From assembly GCA_964402175.1 (NCBI GenBank), contig CAYOBN010000003.1:62001-126000 (forward strand): a stretch of 64,000 nucleotides of DNA. Reading direction: 5' to 3'. The position numbers and the translations under genes were made by a program. Below, piece by piece: positions 1-8,810 of the stretch. The notes beneath the pieces were generated by a model. That model was not told the origin of the DNA. It saw only the letters and a program-made list of their open reading frames with translations, and made no database searches. The DNA comes from JAWKUK01 sp964402175 (GTDB lineage Bacteria > Planctomycetota > UBA1135 > GCA-002686595). The stretch's first letter is position 1, and each line of letters begins with the position of its first letter.

Positions 1-1
1 G

Positions 2-124
2 GGTGAGACCAGCGGCGACCCGGTGCGCTCGCTGGCCGAGATGATGCAGGACATCGAGAAGCTCGCCGCCGAGGCTCCGAAAGCTGCGGCCGAGTCCGAC
101 GCGATGGCGTTCCTGAACAACTGA
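2..124 (+). CDS. C-terminal fragment of an unidentified protein
   Basis: The window opens inside this reading frame; only the last 40 residues are present, ending at TGA 122-124. The visible tail is acidic and alanine-rich with helical character (it ends AMAFLNN) and carries no motif I recognise. The strong GC bias at third codon positions and the hairpin directly after the stop support a real gene end. Function cannot be assigned from this fragment. Confidence 0.6.
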   Translation, partial: GETSGDPVRSLAEMMQDIEKLAAEAPKAAAESDAMAFLNN

Positions 125-132
125 GTTCGCTA

Positions 133-164
133 CACGGGTGCGCGCTCCGCTGCGCGCACCCGTG
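133..164 (+). terminator. 13-bp perfect hairpin after the first gene
   Basis: The arms at 133-145 and 152-164 are perfectly complementary (13 bp, GC-rich) around a 6-nt loop. The hairpin begins 9 nt after the stop codon. No T-tract follows, so this is either a weak intrinsic terminator or an mRNA 3'-end stabiliser. Confidence 0.45.
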
Positions 165-190
165 AGTTCCTCCCCGTCCGAGTGTGAGCC

Positions 191-976
191 ATGACCTTCG
201 CCACCATGACCCCCACTGACATCGGCGTCACCGCTGGCGCCCTGCTGCTGCTGGTCTACGCCGCGCGGACGATGGTGTCCAAGGAGGGCAAAGCCCAGAT
301 GGGCTGCGGCTTCGCCGTCGCGGCGGCCGTCCTCTGGTCCCTCGCCCTCGGCCGGCGGATCCCGGACTTCACGACGGCGGACGGCCTGCGCCTCGCGCTC
401 GGAGCGCTCCTGCTGCTGCCTGCCTTCCGTGCGATCTTCCGCCATGGCAAGGACAGCGTCGTCAGCGGCGCCGTCGGTTTGGTCATGGCTTCGGTGATCG
501 CGGGTCCGGTCGTACAACGTTATCTCGACCGCGCTGGGATCCTCGAAGCCCCGAAGACGCCCGCACAGCAGATCGTCAAAACCGAAGAGGAGATCGAGCG
601 CCTGGAAGGCATGCGCCTCGCCCTCGCCGGTGACATGGCGGTCCGCAAGAAGCGGATCAACGAGCGCGGCATCAGCGACAAAGAAGCGCTGCTGCGCGAC
701 CCGGAAGCCATGCAGCTCCTGCGCGAGTTCGACGGCTTCCGCGCGCGGCTCGTCGATCTCGAACAGCGCCTCGAGCGCTTGCGCGACGAGCGCAGCAAGC
801 TGGCAGCCGCGGAGGCTGACGCCAACCGCACGCTGACCGAGATCGAGCTCGATCGCATCCGGCGCGAGGTCACCGCGGCTTCGGACCTGAGCGACAAGTC
901 CTTGCTCGAGCAGTTCAGCGCCCAGCAGGACCTCGGCGCGCTCTTCGAGCGCGAGATCCTGGGCACAGGCAAGTGA
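191..976 (+). CDS. Membrane protein with C-terminal coiled coil, unknown function
   Basis: This 261-residue protein is not a family I recognise. The first ~110 residues hold about four hydrophobic segments (roughly 8-26, 37-55, 64-82 and 90-108). Residues ~120-250 are strongly charged and helical with heptad-like Leu spacing, predicting a cytoplasmic coiled coil. Its stop codon overlaps the GTG start of the following ABC exporter (GTGA), so the two are translationally coupled and may work together. The ATG at 191 is used because it starts just before the first hydrophobic segment; an in-frame ATG at 206 is also possible. Confidence 0.7.
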   Translation: MTFATMTPTDIGVTAGALLLLVYAARTMVSKEGKAQMGCGFAVAAAVLWSLALGRRIPDFTTADGLRLALGALLLLPAFRAIFRHGKDSVVSGAVGLVMASVIAGPVVQRYLDRAGILEAPKTPAQQIVKTEEEIERLEGMRLALAGDMAVRKKRINERGISDKEALLRDPEAMQLLREFDGFRARLVDLEQRLERLRDERSKLAAAEADANRTLTEIELDRIRREVTAASDLSDKSLLEQFSAQQDLGALFEREILGTGK

Positions 977-2760
977 CCGATGGGCGCGAGACCGCTCCGG
1001 CGGAGAGGGACGTACGTGTCCCGTTCCGCCGGCTCTTCCATCTCGCTCGGCCGCACCTCGCGGGGCTGATCGGCGCGACCGCGCTGCTGCTCGTTGCGAG
1101 CGCCGTGGGGTTGGTTGTCCCCCGGGTCGCGGGTGAGGTCGTCGACACATCGTTGGCATCGGGCTCACGCGAAGCGCTGTACCGAACGGTGTTGGCGCTG
1201 CTGGGCCTCTTTGCGGTGCTCGGCTGTGTCGGTTACTTCGAGCACTACTTGCTCGGAGCAACAGGGGCCCGCCTGTTGCGCGACCTCCGCAGACAGCTCT
1301 TCGAGCGGCTCATTCACTTGACGCCGGGCTTCTACGACACACGGCGTGTCGGCGAGCTCTTGTCGCGCCTCGGCTCGGACCTGACCGTCGTACAGGGGGC
1401 GTTGACCGAGCAGATCCCTGGGGGAATTCAAGCGCTCATGCGCTTCCTCGGCACGCTCGTGATCCTGCTGGTGTTGCAGCCGCGGCTGACGTTGGTGGCA
1501 CTGGTGGTCGTACCACCCGTAGTGCTCGTCGCGCTGTTCTTCGGTCAGCGCCTGGAGCGCAACGCAAAAGCTGCGCGCGACGCGACTGCTGAGACGTCGG
1601 CATTGGCGGAAGAGGGACTGTCTGGTATCCGCACCGTTCAAGCCCACGCCGCCGAGCCGTGGTTCGAGAGTCGCTACGTCGCGCGCCTGCGCGCGCTGCT
1701 CGATGTTCAACTGCGCAACGCGCGATTGAACGCGGCCTTCGCCGCAGCGATCACCTTTGCGGCGTTCAGCGCGTTCGGCATCGTCCTGGGCTACGGGGGC
1801 CAGCTCATGCTGGAGGGACGCCTGAGCGCGGGGGACCTGACCTCGTTCCTGCTGTACACGTTCTCGGTCGCGGTCTCCGTCGGCCAGCTCGGCGGCCTCT
1901 ACGCCGGCTACCGCGAGCTGCAAGGCGCCAGCGCCCGTGTCTTCGAGCTGCTGGACACCGAGCCCGATGTGCACGACCTCGGCGCGGACGCGGAGCCATT
2001 CCAGGTCGTACGGGGAGATCTCCGCTTCGACGACGTCCGATTCCGCTATCGGAGCGCGGACCGCGACGCCTTGGCTGGGCTCACACTCGCCGTGCGCGGC
2101 GGTAGTGTGGTGGCGTTGGTCGGCCCCAGCGGCTCAGGCAAGAGCACGCTCTTCGCGCTCCTCCAGCGCTTCTACGAACCGAACGCAGGCGCAATCATGC
2201 TCGACGGTCGCCCGCTCGCTTCGATCCGCTTGCAGGACTTGCGCCGGGCGCTCGGTGTCGTCCCCCAAGATGTGTTCCTGTTCAGCGGCTCGATCGCGGA
2301 CAACCTGCTGCTGGGCGCCGAGGAGCGCTCGGAAGAGGCCCTGCGCCGAGCCGCCGAGGCCGCAGGCGCACTGGAGTTCATCGAGCGCCTACCAGCCGGT
2401 TTCGCGACCGAGGTCGGCGAGCGCGGTGTACGGCTCTCGATGGGCCAGCGACAGCGCCTCGCCATCGCGCGCGCGTTCTTGACCGATCCGCGCGTCTTGC
2501 TGCTCGACGAAGCGACGAGCGCGCTGGATCCGGACTCCGAGGCGAAAGTGCAAGCCGCGTTGGAGCGGCTCTTCGTGGGACGCACCACGCTGGTCATCGC
2601 ACACCGCCTGGCGACGGCGCGGCGCGCGGATGTGATCCACGTCCTGGACGACGGTCGAATCGTCGCCAGCGGCACCCACGACGAGCTCTACGAGACGAAC
2701 GCGCTGTATCGCCGTTACTGGACGCTCCAAGGCGCCGTGACACCGCTCACAGAGCCGTGA
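973..2760 (+). CDS. ABC exporter, fused permease and ATPase (MsbA/LmrA-like half-transporter)
   Basis: A 595-residue type IV ABC half-transporter that should work as a homodimer exporting lipids or hydrophobic compounds across the inner membrane. Residues ~20-320 form the six-helix transmembrane domain; the ATPase domain runs ~345-590. Visible motifs are Walker A GPSGSGKST (384-392), Q-loop PQDVFLF, Walker B VLLLDE (508-513) and an H-loop (VIAHRLATARR). The signature reads LSMGQ instead of the canonical LSGGQ. The GTG start at 973 overlaps the stop of the upstream gene. The 3' end overlaps the convergent lipoprotein gene by 14 bp. The substrate cannot be read from the sequence; placement next to the MCE lipid-transport operon is suggestive only. 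Confidence 0.9.
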   Translation: MTDGRETAPAERDVRVPFRRLFHLARPHLAGLIGATALLLVASAVGLVVPRVAGEVVDTSLASGSREALYRTVLALLGLFAVLGCVGYFEHYLLGATGARLLRDLRRQLFERLIHLTPGFYDTRRVGELLSRLGSDLTVVQGALTEQIPGGIQALMRFLGTLVILLVLQPRLTLVALVVVPPVVLVALFFGQRLERNAKAARDATAETSALAEEGLSGIRTVQAHAAEPWFESRYVARLRALLDVQLRNARLNAAFAAAITFAAFSAFGIVLGYGGQLMLEGRLSAGDLTSFLLYTFSVAVSVGQLGGLYAGYRELQGASARVFELLDTEPDVHDLGADAEPFQVVRGDLRFDDVRFRYRSADRDALAGLTLAVRGGSVVALVGPSGSGKSTLFALLQRFYEPNAGAIMLDGRPLASIRLQDLRRALGVVPQDVFLFSGSIADNLLLGAEERSEEALRRAAEAAGALEFIERLPAGFATEVGERGVRLSMGQRQRLAIARAFLTDPRVLLLDEATSALDPDSEAKVQAALERLFVGRTTLVIAHRLATARRADVIHVLDDGRIVASGTHDELYETNALYRRYWTLQGAVTPLTEP

Positions 2761-3688
2761 GCTGGCTGCGGTAAGTCTCGACCAGCTCGGTGCGGCCTTC
2801 GAGCCCAGCGACGTCGATCAGTCGTTGCAAGGTGCGCCGCGCGCTCACGGAGTTCGGCCGTCGCACGTGCACGTCGAGCGCCAGCGCGAGGCGCTCGCGA
2901 GCCTCGGTGTAGCGACCCGCTGCGACGTCGATCTCGGCGAGCAGTTCGAGGCCTACGGCGATGAGGCTACGTTCCGACCCAGCGCGGGCGAGCTGCGCAG
3001 CTGTATTCGCTGCACTGAGCGCCCGCTCCACTGCTCCACGCGCGAGGAGCACCCTCGCCAGGACGATGTGAGCATCGGCTTGACGCACGCGATTTGCGGC
3101 GCTCTGTTCGAGGCGCTCGGCAGCCTTGACAGCGGCCTCGGCGAGGTCGAGCACGTCTGCCGCAGCGCCACGCTCTGCAGCCGCGAGCGCAGCGCGCTGT
3201 TTGGCGACGTCGACCTTCGCCTCCCCGGTCGCCAGCTCGCGTGCGGCACCTTCGGCATCCTGCAACGCCGTGCGGGCTTTGTCGAAGTCACCCTCCACCG
3301 TCGCGATCCGCGTCAGGTTCAAGGCTGCCGCCAGGACGCCGCCAGGATACTCCTGAACGAATGCGTCGCGCCGCCGTGAGTCTGGACGCGACAGCTGCAG
3401 CGCTTCCGTGTACATGCGACCCGCATCTTCGAGGCGCCCGATGGACTCGTAGACGATCCCCAGATTGTTGCGCGCGTCCGCCTGCGCGGGACGGTCCGCG
3501 AGCGCAGCGCCGAGCTCCAGCGCGCGCTCGAAGTGGAGCGCCGCAGCTTCCAAGTCACCCCGCTGGAACGCCTCCGCGCCAGCGCGATTGTGGTTCGCTG
3601 CGCGCTGGTCGACAAAGGAGGGCGCCGGACTGCTACAACCGAGCAACGACAGCGAACAGACCAGAAGGAGAGCGCGACAGCCGCTCAT
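2747..3688 (-). CDS. TPR-repeat lipoprotein, last gene of the MCE operon
   Basis: A 313-residue protein with a lipoprotein signal (hydrophobic stretch then LLGC, Cys 18). Residues ~30-310 are alanine-rich helices with the spacing of tetratricopeptide repeats (for example NLGIVYESIGRLEDAGRMY). It should be a lipid-anchored periplasmic scaffold. Its ATG overlaps the stop of the second MCE gene (ATGA), making it the eighth and last gene of the operon. A role in assembling or docking the MCE complex is inferred from position only. Confidence 0.8.
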   Translation of the reverse strand: MSGCRALLLVCSLSLLGCSSPAPSFVDQRAANHNRAGAEAFQRGDLEAAALHFERALELGAALADRPAQADARNNLGIVYESIGRLEDAGRMYTEALQLSRPDSRRRDAFVQEYPGGVLAAALNLTRIATVEGDFDKARTALQDAEGAARELATGEAKVDVAKQRAALAAAERGAAADVLDLAEAAVKAAERLEQSAANRVRQADAHIVLARVLLARGAVERALSAANTAAQLARAGSERSLIAVGLELLAEIDVAAGRYTEARERLALALDVHVRRPNSVSARRTLQRLIDVAGLEGRTELVETYRSQLTAL

Positions 3689-4866
3689 CGAACACCTCCA
3701 CCGAGGGCGGCAGGGAGCACCAGAGGCTCACCCGGGGGCGGCGGACCGAAGTCGGCGAACAACCCGAGCACCCGTGACTCGCGCAGCCCAGTCATCAGGA
3801 GGTTCGTCTGTTCGAGGGCCCGACGAACGTCCTCGGTCAGACCAGGCACGACCCGCGAGGCTGTGTCGAGGCGTTTCACAACCTCACCGAGGTCCGCGAC
3901 GATCACCCCGACGTTCCGGACGATCGCCGGTAGCTCCGCAGACGACAGGTTCACGTCGCCCAAGGTGGTCTGGGTACGCGCGAGCAACGCGCGCGTCTCG
4001 TCGAGCAGTGCGTTGGTCTGCCTGAAGAGAGTCACGGTCTCTTGTTTGATCTCGCCATCGCGCAGCAAGCCGCCGACGACGCCTTCGCCCCGTTCGATCG
4101 CCGCCCCGAGCTCTGCCGCGTGCGCGAGGACCCGCTGTACGGGACCCTCTGGGTCATTCAGCGCGAGCATCAGCGTGCGCACCTCACCCAGGACCACGAC
4201 GGCGTCCTGGAGCGGCTGCTGCAACCCCTCTGCCGTCTGCCGCAGCAGCCGCACGAAGGTGAACAGGTCGCCGTCGCTCCGAGCGAGCTCGTCGGCGATG
4301 GAGCCGAACTTGGCGATCACCTTCTCGGCCTCAGGTCCGAGTCGGTCGAGCAGCGCCTCGGCCTGGCTTGAGAGCTCGTCGAGCAGCGAAACCGGCTTCT
4401 GGAAACGGAGCTCTGGCGCTTCGTTCGCAGCGAAGTCTGCCAGCGCTCGACCACGCTGCATGGCGGGATGATCCGCGTCGAGCGTCGCGAGCTCATCCGG
4501 TGCGAGCAAGATGAGGTTCGTACCGGTCAGCGCACCGAGCGGGCCCAGGGAGACCGTCAATGTGAAGGCATCGGTGATGGCATCCGCCCAATCGGACTCG
4601 ATGGCGAGCTGCACACGAAACCACCGGTCGCCGTGACTCACGTCCCAAGGGCGCGCCTCGACACGCTCGACCTGCCCGACACGAAACGAGCGAAATTCGA
4701 CGCCATCTCCGGGCTTCACATAAGCCTCCGGCAGCCAGACTTCGCACGAATGTACGGTCCCCAGCCAGCGCTGCAGGGTCGCGCGCGAGAGAATCGCGAC
4801 GCCGCCGGCAAAGAGCGCGACAAGCAGGAAGAGCCCAGTGAGCGAGTGGATGACCGTCTTGTTCAC
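3685..4866 (-). CDS. Second MCE-domain protein (MlaD/PqiB-type, divergent)
   Basis: 393 residues: one N-terminal membrane helix (~7-27), an MCE-like beta domain (~38-125; note the segment PGDGVEFRSFRVGQV) and a long alpha-helical tail (~130-360) with heptad-like leucines. This is the layout of periplasmic MCE proteins that form hexameric rings or tubes carrying lipids between membranes. The domain is more divergent than that of the first MCE gene of the operon (6975-8072). The GTG start overlaps the stop of the degenerate ATPase gene (GTGA). The C-terminus is proline-rich. The two MCE proteins probably form a mixed ring or work in series; that is inference. Confidence 0.8.
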   Translation of the reverse strand: MNKTVIHSLTGLFLLVALFAGGVAILSRATLQRWLGTVHSCEVWLPEAYVKPGDGVEFRSFRVGQVERVEARPWDVSHGDRWFRVQLAIESDWADAITDAFTLTVSLGPLGALTGTNLILLAPDELATLDADHPAMQRGRALADFAANEAPELRFQKPVSLLDELSSQAEALLDRLGPEAEKVIAKFGSIADELARSDGDLFTFVRLLRQTAEGLQQPLQDAVVVLGEVRTLMLALNDPEGPVQRVLAHAAELGAAIERGEGVVGGLLRDGEIKQETVTLFRQTNALLDETRALLARTQTTLGDVNLSSAELPAIVRNVGVIVADLGEVVKRLDTASRVVPGLTEDVRRALEQTNLLMTGLRESRVLGLFADFGPPPPGEPLVLPAALGGGVR

Positions 4867-5618
4867 GCGGATTCACCTCGGACGGCAGGAGCAGTAGACC
4901 TCTCGACACGCATGAGCTCAGCGACCGCAGCGCCGTGCAGCGCACGCTCGGTGCCTAGGAGCAGCAGTGCGCCCCCACGTGTGACTTGATGCTCCAGCAG
5001 ATGAGCGACGACGTCCGCGACACCGCGAGGGAAACGCGCTTCGGGCCGACAGATGATCAGGAGCTCGGGCTCCGTCAAGCTGGCTCGCGCCAAACCCGCA
5101 AGGTAGCGTCCACGTGGGGTCAGCTCGCCGGGCAGAACTCGGCCTACGATCGGCACGCCCAGGGCGGCGAGTCGCTCATGGACCGCGGTGTGGAGCTCGC
5201 GGTCGCTCGGATCGCGGCGATCGCGCAGCGGAATGGCGATGTTGTCGGGGACGGTCACCGTCGAGAGGAACGCGGGGCGTAAGGGGGCCAGAGCCACTCG
5301 GCGGCGCAGCCTCAGAGCGGCGCTGCGGCCGATTCGCCCGAGCTCATGCCCGAAGAGCGACACACGCCCCGCTGCGAGCGGAGCGAGGCCCAGCAGCGTC
5401 TCCGCCAAGTCATCCACGGCGGTCGCGTCCGCCCCACGCGGTTCGTCTTCATCGGGCAGTATGTCCGGCAGATCGGAGAGCGCGGCCTGTGGCAGCGCCA
5501 ATCCCAGCGCAGCTCCGGTGCGCAAGACGAACGACGGCACCGCGAACCGTAGCCCGTGATGCTGGAACTGCAGCCCATCGGTGGCCAGAACAACGGTGGA
5601 CTCACGCTGTGTGTTCAT
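4863..5618 (-). CDS. Degenerate MlaF-like ABC ATPase (pseudo-ATPase)
   Basis: A 251-residue protein in the position where the operon needs an MlaF ATPase, colinear with the active copy at 8069-8806 but without its catalytic residues. There is no GxxGxGK[ST] P-loop (the equivalent segment reads LGLALPQAA). The signature region is LTPRGRYLAGLARAS where the active copy has LSGGMKKRAGIARAL. The Walker B segment is LLIICRPEA instead of LLFLDEPSA. An intact frame and normal codon use argue against a pseudogene. It probably pairs with the active ATPase as a non-hydrolysing structural subunit. The ATG at 5618 overlaps the permease stop (ATGA) and is preferred to a start 12 codons upstream. Confidence 0.75.
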   Translation of the reverse strand: MNTQRESTVVLATDGLQFQHHGLRFAVPSFVLRTGAALGLALPQAALSDLPDILPDEDEPRGADATAVDDLAETLLGLAPLAAGRVSLFGHELGRIGRSAALRLRRRVALAPLRPAFLSTVTVPDNIAIPLRDRRDPSDRELHTAVHERLAALGVPIVGRVLPGELTPRGRYLAGLARASLTEPELLIICRPEARFPRGVADVVAHLLEHQVTRGGALLLLGTERALHGAAVAELMRVERSTAPAVRGESA

Positions 5619-6382
5619 GCCGCCACCGCCACGACAAGCGCGATGACCGCGCACACAACGAGGCTATGGACCACTGCGCGACTCGCGGCCTTGGGGACCT
5701 CCGTGAACAACGGGATCAGTGCCAGCCCGTGATGGATCGCGACCAGCGCGATCGAAGCACCGAAGGTGGTGCCTAGGAGTCCGACCTGCACCGCCTGTGC
5801 CGGAGTCACTGCGAGCCAGAAGTCGACCGTGCCGTGCTCGGGATGGGAGCGCACCATCACGAAGAGCGCGAGGAGCGCGATGGCGGTGACGATGTAGGCC
5901 AAAGCCGTGACACCGATGCCGATGCCGAGGATCCGCGGGAGAGCGAGGTGCCGAAACGGGTCGACGCCGAACGACTCCAGCATCCGCAGCTCGCCGCCGA
6001 CCTTCATGTTTCCGAGCTCCACCGCGACCGCGGGAGCGCTGCGCGCGACGACGACCAGCGCGGCGAGCAGCGGCCCCAGAAGCTCGACGACGACATCGCG
6101 CAGGAGCGGCACAACGACGTAGATGCCCGATGCGCTGGCGACCTGACCGAAGCCGGCCCCGACGAGGATGGCCAGGAAGCCGGCGACGAGCACGCTCTGT
6201 ACTCCCGTGAAGTACACCTGCATCACGGTGGTGCGACGGAGCGCGCGCAGCGCGCCGCGGGATGCATCCAGAGCCGCGACCGATGTCCGCGAGAAGACCT
6301 CGCCGACCCCCAGGGCATCGTGCACGATCCCGGCGCACTTCGCCGTGAAGGTGCTACCGAGGGCCGCCAGGGGATTCCACAC
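5615..6382 (-). CDS. Second MlaE-family permease
   Basis: A 255-residue integral membrane protein of the MlaE/YrbE family, the permease of MCE lipid transporters. Family features seen: about five hydrophobic segments, the motif ARSAPAVAVELGNMKVGGEL (compare GRSGAAIAAELGTMKVSEEV in the first permease), and the following LGVDP-like turn (ESFGVDPFRHLALPR). It lacks the N-terminal STAS-like domain of the first permease. Start is GTG at 6382, 5 nt after the lipoprotein gene. Together with the first MlaE it probably forms a heterodimer, as YrbEA/YrbEB do in actinobacteria (inference). Confidence 0.88.
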   Translation of the reverse strand: MWNPLAALGSTFTAKCAGIVHDALGVGEVFSRTSVAALDASRGALRALRRTTVMQVYFTGVQSVLVAGFLAILVGAGFGQVASASGIYVVVPLLRDVVVELLGPLLAALVVVARSAPAVAVELGNMKVGGELRMLESFGVDPFRHLALPRILGIGIGVTALAYIVTAIALLALFVMVRSHPEHGTVDFWLAVTPAQAVQVGLLGTTFGASIALVAIHHGLALIPLFTEVPKAASRAVVHSLVVCAVIALVVAVAA

Positions 6383-6387
6383 GGTGA

Positions 6388-6978
6388 TCAGTCCTCGTAC
6401 CGGGTTGGAATGACCGCGACCGCCTCGCTGACGACGCGCACGACAGCCTTGTGCATCGCGCGAGCGATCTCCCGCGGGTCGGCGGTCTCGAGGGGCACCT
6501 CCGCGCGCAGGGCCGTGTCGATCACCGCGCGGTCACCGACACCAGTGACCTGCAGGCCGATCTCGACGACTGCGGCGCGGGCCCCGGGGCTGCGGCGCTC
6601 TTCGAAGCCGCGGACTTCGACGTCGATGGCGAGCTCCGCGCGACCGTCACGGCGGTATCTGCCGGACTCGAAGAGGGCTTGCTCGAGTGCCCGACCGATG
6701 ACGGCCTCCGGCAGCTCGGTCCAGCGCTCCAGATCCCGCTGGCCGTACTCTTCGCCGTCGCGCCAGACGAAGCGCTCGCCGAGGTGCCGCGCCGCGGTCA
6801 CGCGGCGGATCCGTAGCGTCTGCCACGTCTCGCCCCCTGCTCTTGTACCGGTGCCGAGCGGATAGCTCGCTAGCTCTGGCATCGCGGAGAAGTACCGGAT
6901 CGCCGGTGCTGGCCCAGGTGTCAAGCTGCAGCCGACAAGCGCCAGCATGATCAGCGAGAGCGCATTCGCAGCTTTCAT
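6388..6978 (-). CDS. ABC-transport auxiliary lipoprotein (PqiC-like)
   Basis: 196 residues with a lipoprotein signal (LVGC, Cys 17) followed by a compact domain resembling the ABC-type transport auxiliary lipoprotein family (PqiC/DUF330): an early YF segment, paired strands, and a C-terminal amphipathic helix (ARAMHKAVVRVVSEAV). Such lipoproteins sit in the outer membrane and receive the MCE tube in Pqi-type systems. It lies between the first MCE gene (4-bp ATGA overlap) and the second permease (5-nt gap), consistent with this role. Confidence 0.75.
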   Translation of the reverse strand: MKAANALSLIMLALVGCSLTPGPAPAIRYFSAMPELASYPLGTGTRAGGETWQTLRIRRVTAARHLGERFVWRDGEEYGQRDLERWTELPEAVIGRALEQALFESGRYRRDGRAELAIDVEVRGFEERRSPGARAAVVEIGLQVTGVGDRAVIDTALRAEVPLETADPREIARAMHKAVVRVVSEAVAVIPTRYED

Positions 6979-8072
6979 CGTACCTCTGTCCTTCCGCGCA
7001 GGAGCGCACCGGGGTCACGTTCGAGCAGCCCGGCCAGCTCTTCGACGCGCCGCAGCGCAGCGCGCAGATCGGTCAAGGTCGCACGCAGATCCGCCGCTGC
7101 CGGCTGAAGGTCGCGCGCGAGGGTCTGGAACGAAGCCGCTGCGTCCGTGACGGACGCCGTCGTACCCCGAATGGCAGCGGTCGTGTCCGCCAGGGCAGAC
7201 CCAGCGAGCATCTCACGGGCGGCATCGACGAGTGTGCCCGCGTCGGAGGCCAGCGAGACGAGGCTCGCGGCGGCGCGCTCCACTGGGCCCTCCGATGTTC
7301 CGAGTCGATCGACTAGCGCGCGCAGCGCCGCTGCGATGTCACGCCCGTCCTGCACGAGGGCGCCGACGTTCTGCGCCAGATCGCTGCCGCGAGGACCGAC
7401 GCTGGACAGCACCTCTTCGGCGCTCGCTACGAGCCGCTCTCCACCATCGAGGAGCCGCAGGGCCCGCGAGTTGAGGGCCTCTGCATCGAGCGCGAGGATG
7501 CGGTCGTTGAGCGTCTCTGCGAGCTCGCGCACTTGGGCCAGCGTGCGCGGCAGCTCTTCACCGATGCCGCGCGCGGCGCCTTCGAGGCTGGCGAGGGTCG
7601 AGGTCGCCGAGGGAATGAAGTTGCGCGGCGGCGTGAACGAGAGCCTCGGAGTCGGTGTGCCCGGCACGACGAAGTCCGCTTCGATGAACTTCACGCCAGT
7701 GATACCCGTGGTGGATAGCGACAGTCGGAGCTGCGTCTCCTCACCGACGGGTTTGTCCGGCATCGACGAGAGGCTCTCTTCGGCGAGCCCGAGGCGCCGC
7801 AGATCATCCGCTTGAAAGCGTGCCTTGACTTCGACGAGCTTGCCGTCAGGAGCGATCCGGATATCTGCGACCGTTCCGATCGGCACACCGCGCACCTTGA
7901 CGGGGGCGCCGATATCGAGGCCCTGCACCGACTCTTCGAAGTACGTGACGCGGTCCACCGTTTCGCTGTCGAAGCGCTGTGCGCCGACCCAGAGCAAGGT
8001 GCCGATGCCGAGCGCCGCCGCCCCGACGACGAACGCGCCGAGCTTCCAGTGGTTCGTACCGCTGCCGCTCAT
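6975..8072 (-). CDS. First MCE-domain protein (MlaD-type)
   Basis: 365 residues: membrane helix (~10-30), a clear MCE domain (~40-136) with the family signature VQGLDIGAPVKVRGVPIGTV, then a ~200-residue helical tail rich in Ala, Leu and Asp. It is the substrate-binding, ring-forming periplasmic subunit of an Mla-type lipid transporter. The long tail, absent in E. coli MlaD, resembles those of actinobacterial Mce and PqiB-like proteins that form hydrophobic tubes. ATGA overlap with the upstream ATPase gene. Confidence 0.9.
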   Translation of the reverse strand: MSGSGTNHWKLGAFVVGAAALGIGTLLWVGAQRFDSETVDRVTYFEESVQGLDIGAPVKVRGVPIGTVADIRIAPDGKLVEVKARFQADDLRRLGLAEESLSSMPDKPVGEETQLRLSLSTTGITGVKFIEADFVVPGTPTPRLSFTPPRNFIPSATSTLASLEGAARGIGEELPRTLAQVRELAETLNDRILALDAEALNSRALRLLDGGERLVASAEEVLSSVGPRGSDLAQNVGALVQDGRDIAAALRALVDRLGTSEGPVERAAASLVSLASDAGTLVDAAREMLAGSALADTTAAIRGTTASVTDAAASFQTLARDLQPAAADLRATLTDLRAALRRVEELAGLLERDPGALLRGRTEVR

Positions 8073-8806
8073 CGTGCAGCCTCCATGGGCCTGCGGTTGA
8101 AGAATGCACGGACGAAGGGATCCGAGCTCGAATCACGCAATCGGCGCGGCTCCCCGCGCGCGAGGATCCCGCGCGTGCGTTTGTCCAGCATGATGCACCG
8201 TGTCCCGATGCGGAAGATGCTCTCCAGTTCGTGCGTGACGACGACCAGCGTCAGGCCGAGCGCGCGATTGAGGGTCAAGAGCAGCTCGTCCAGACCAGCG
8301 GCACTGATCGGATCGAGGCCCGCCGAAGGCTCGTCGAGGAACAGGAGATCGCTCGAGAGGGACAGCGCTCGCGCGATACCGGCGCGCTTCTTCATACCCC
8401 CAGAGAGCTCGGACGGCAGTTTGTCCCCTGCCCCTTCCAGCCCGACGAGCCGCAGCGTACCGCCGACGATCGCAGCGATGGTGGGCGCGTCGAGATCGGT
8501 CCATGTTTCGAGCGGCAACGCGACGTTCTGTGCGACCGTCATCGAACCGAAGAGCGCGCCCGATTGGAACATGACCCCGAACGGCGGCCGCCGGCCGTGC
8601 ACCTGTGCTGGGTCGCCGACGCCTTCGAGCTCGATCGTCCCGCGCCGCGGGCGCTCGAGGCCGATCAAGTGCCGCAACAACGTCGATTTGCCGCTGCCGG
8701 AGCCGCCGAGAATTAAGAAGATATCGCCGCGCTCGACCTCGAAGTCGAGGCCTTGCATCAGGGTCGTCGCTCCGTAGCCGATCGACAGATCCTTTACGCG
8801 CAGCAC
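8069..8806 (-). CDS. mlaF: MlaF-type ABC ATPase (active copy)
   Basis: 245 residues from the GTG at 8806, which has GGGGGA 9 nt upstream and sits just after the permease stop. An ATG at 8947 would give an implausible 47-residue extension overlapping the permease gene by 137 bp. All ATPase motifs are intact: Walker A GGSGSGKST (34-42), Q-loop FQSGALF, signature LSGGM (134-138), Walker B LLFLDEPS and H-loop VVTHEL. MQGLDFEVERGDIF and FQSGALFGSMTV are typical of MlaF. It should power lipid movement through the MlaE dimer. Being the only competent ATPase of the operon, it may serve both permeases. Confidence 0.93.
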   Translation of the reverse strand: MLRVKDLSIGYGATTLMQGLDFEVERGDIFLILGGSGSGKSTLLRHLIGLERPRRGTIELEGVGDPAQVHGRRPPFGVMFQSGALFGSMTVAQNVALPLETWTDLDAPTIAAIVGGTLRLVGLEGAGDKLPSELSGGMKKRAGIARALSLSSDLLFLDEPSAGLDPISAAGLDELLLTLNRALGLTLVVVTHELESIFRIGTRCIMLDKRTRGILARGEPRRLRDSSSDPFVRAFFNRRPMEAAR

Positions 8807-8810
8807 AGCG

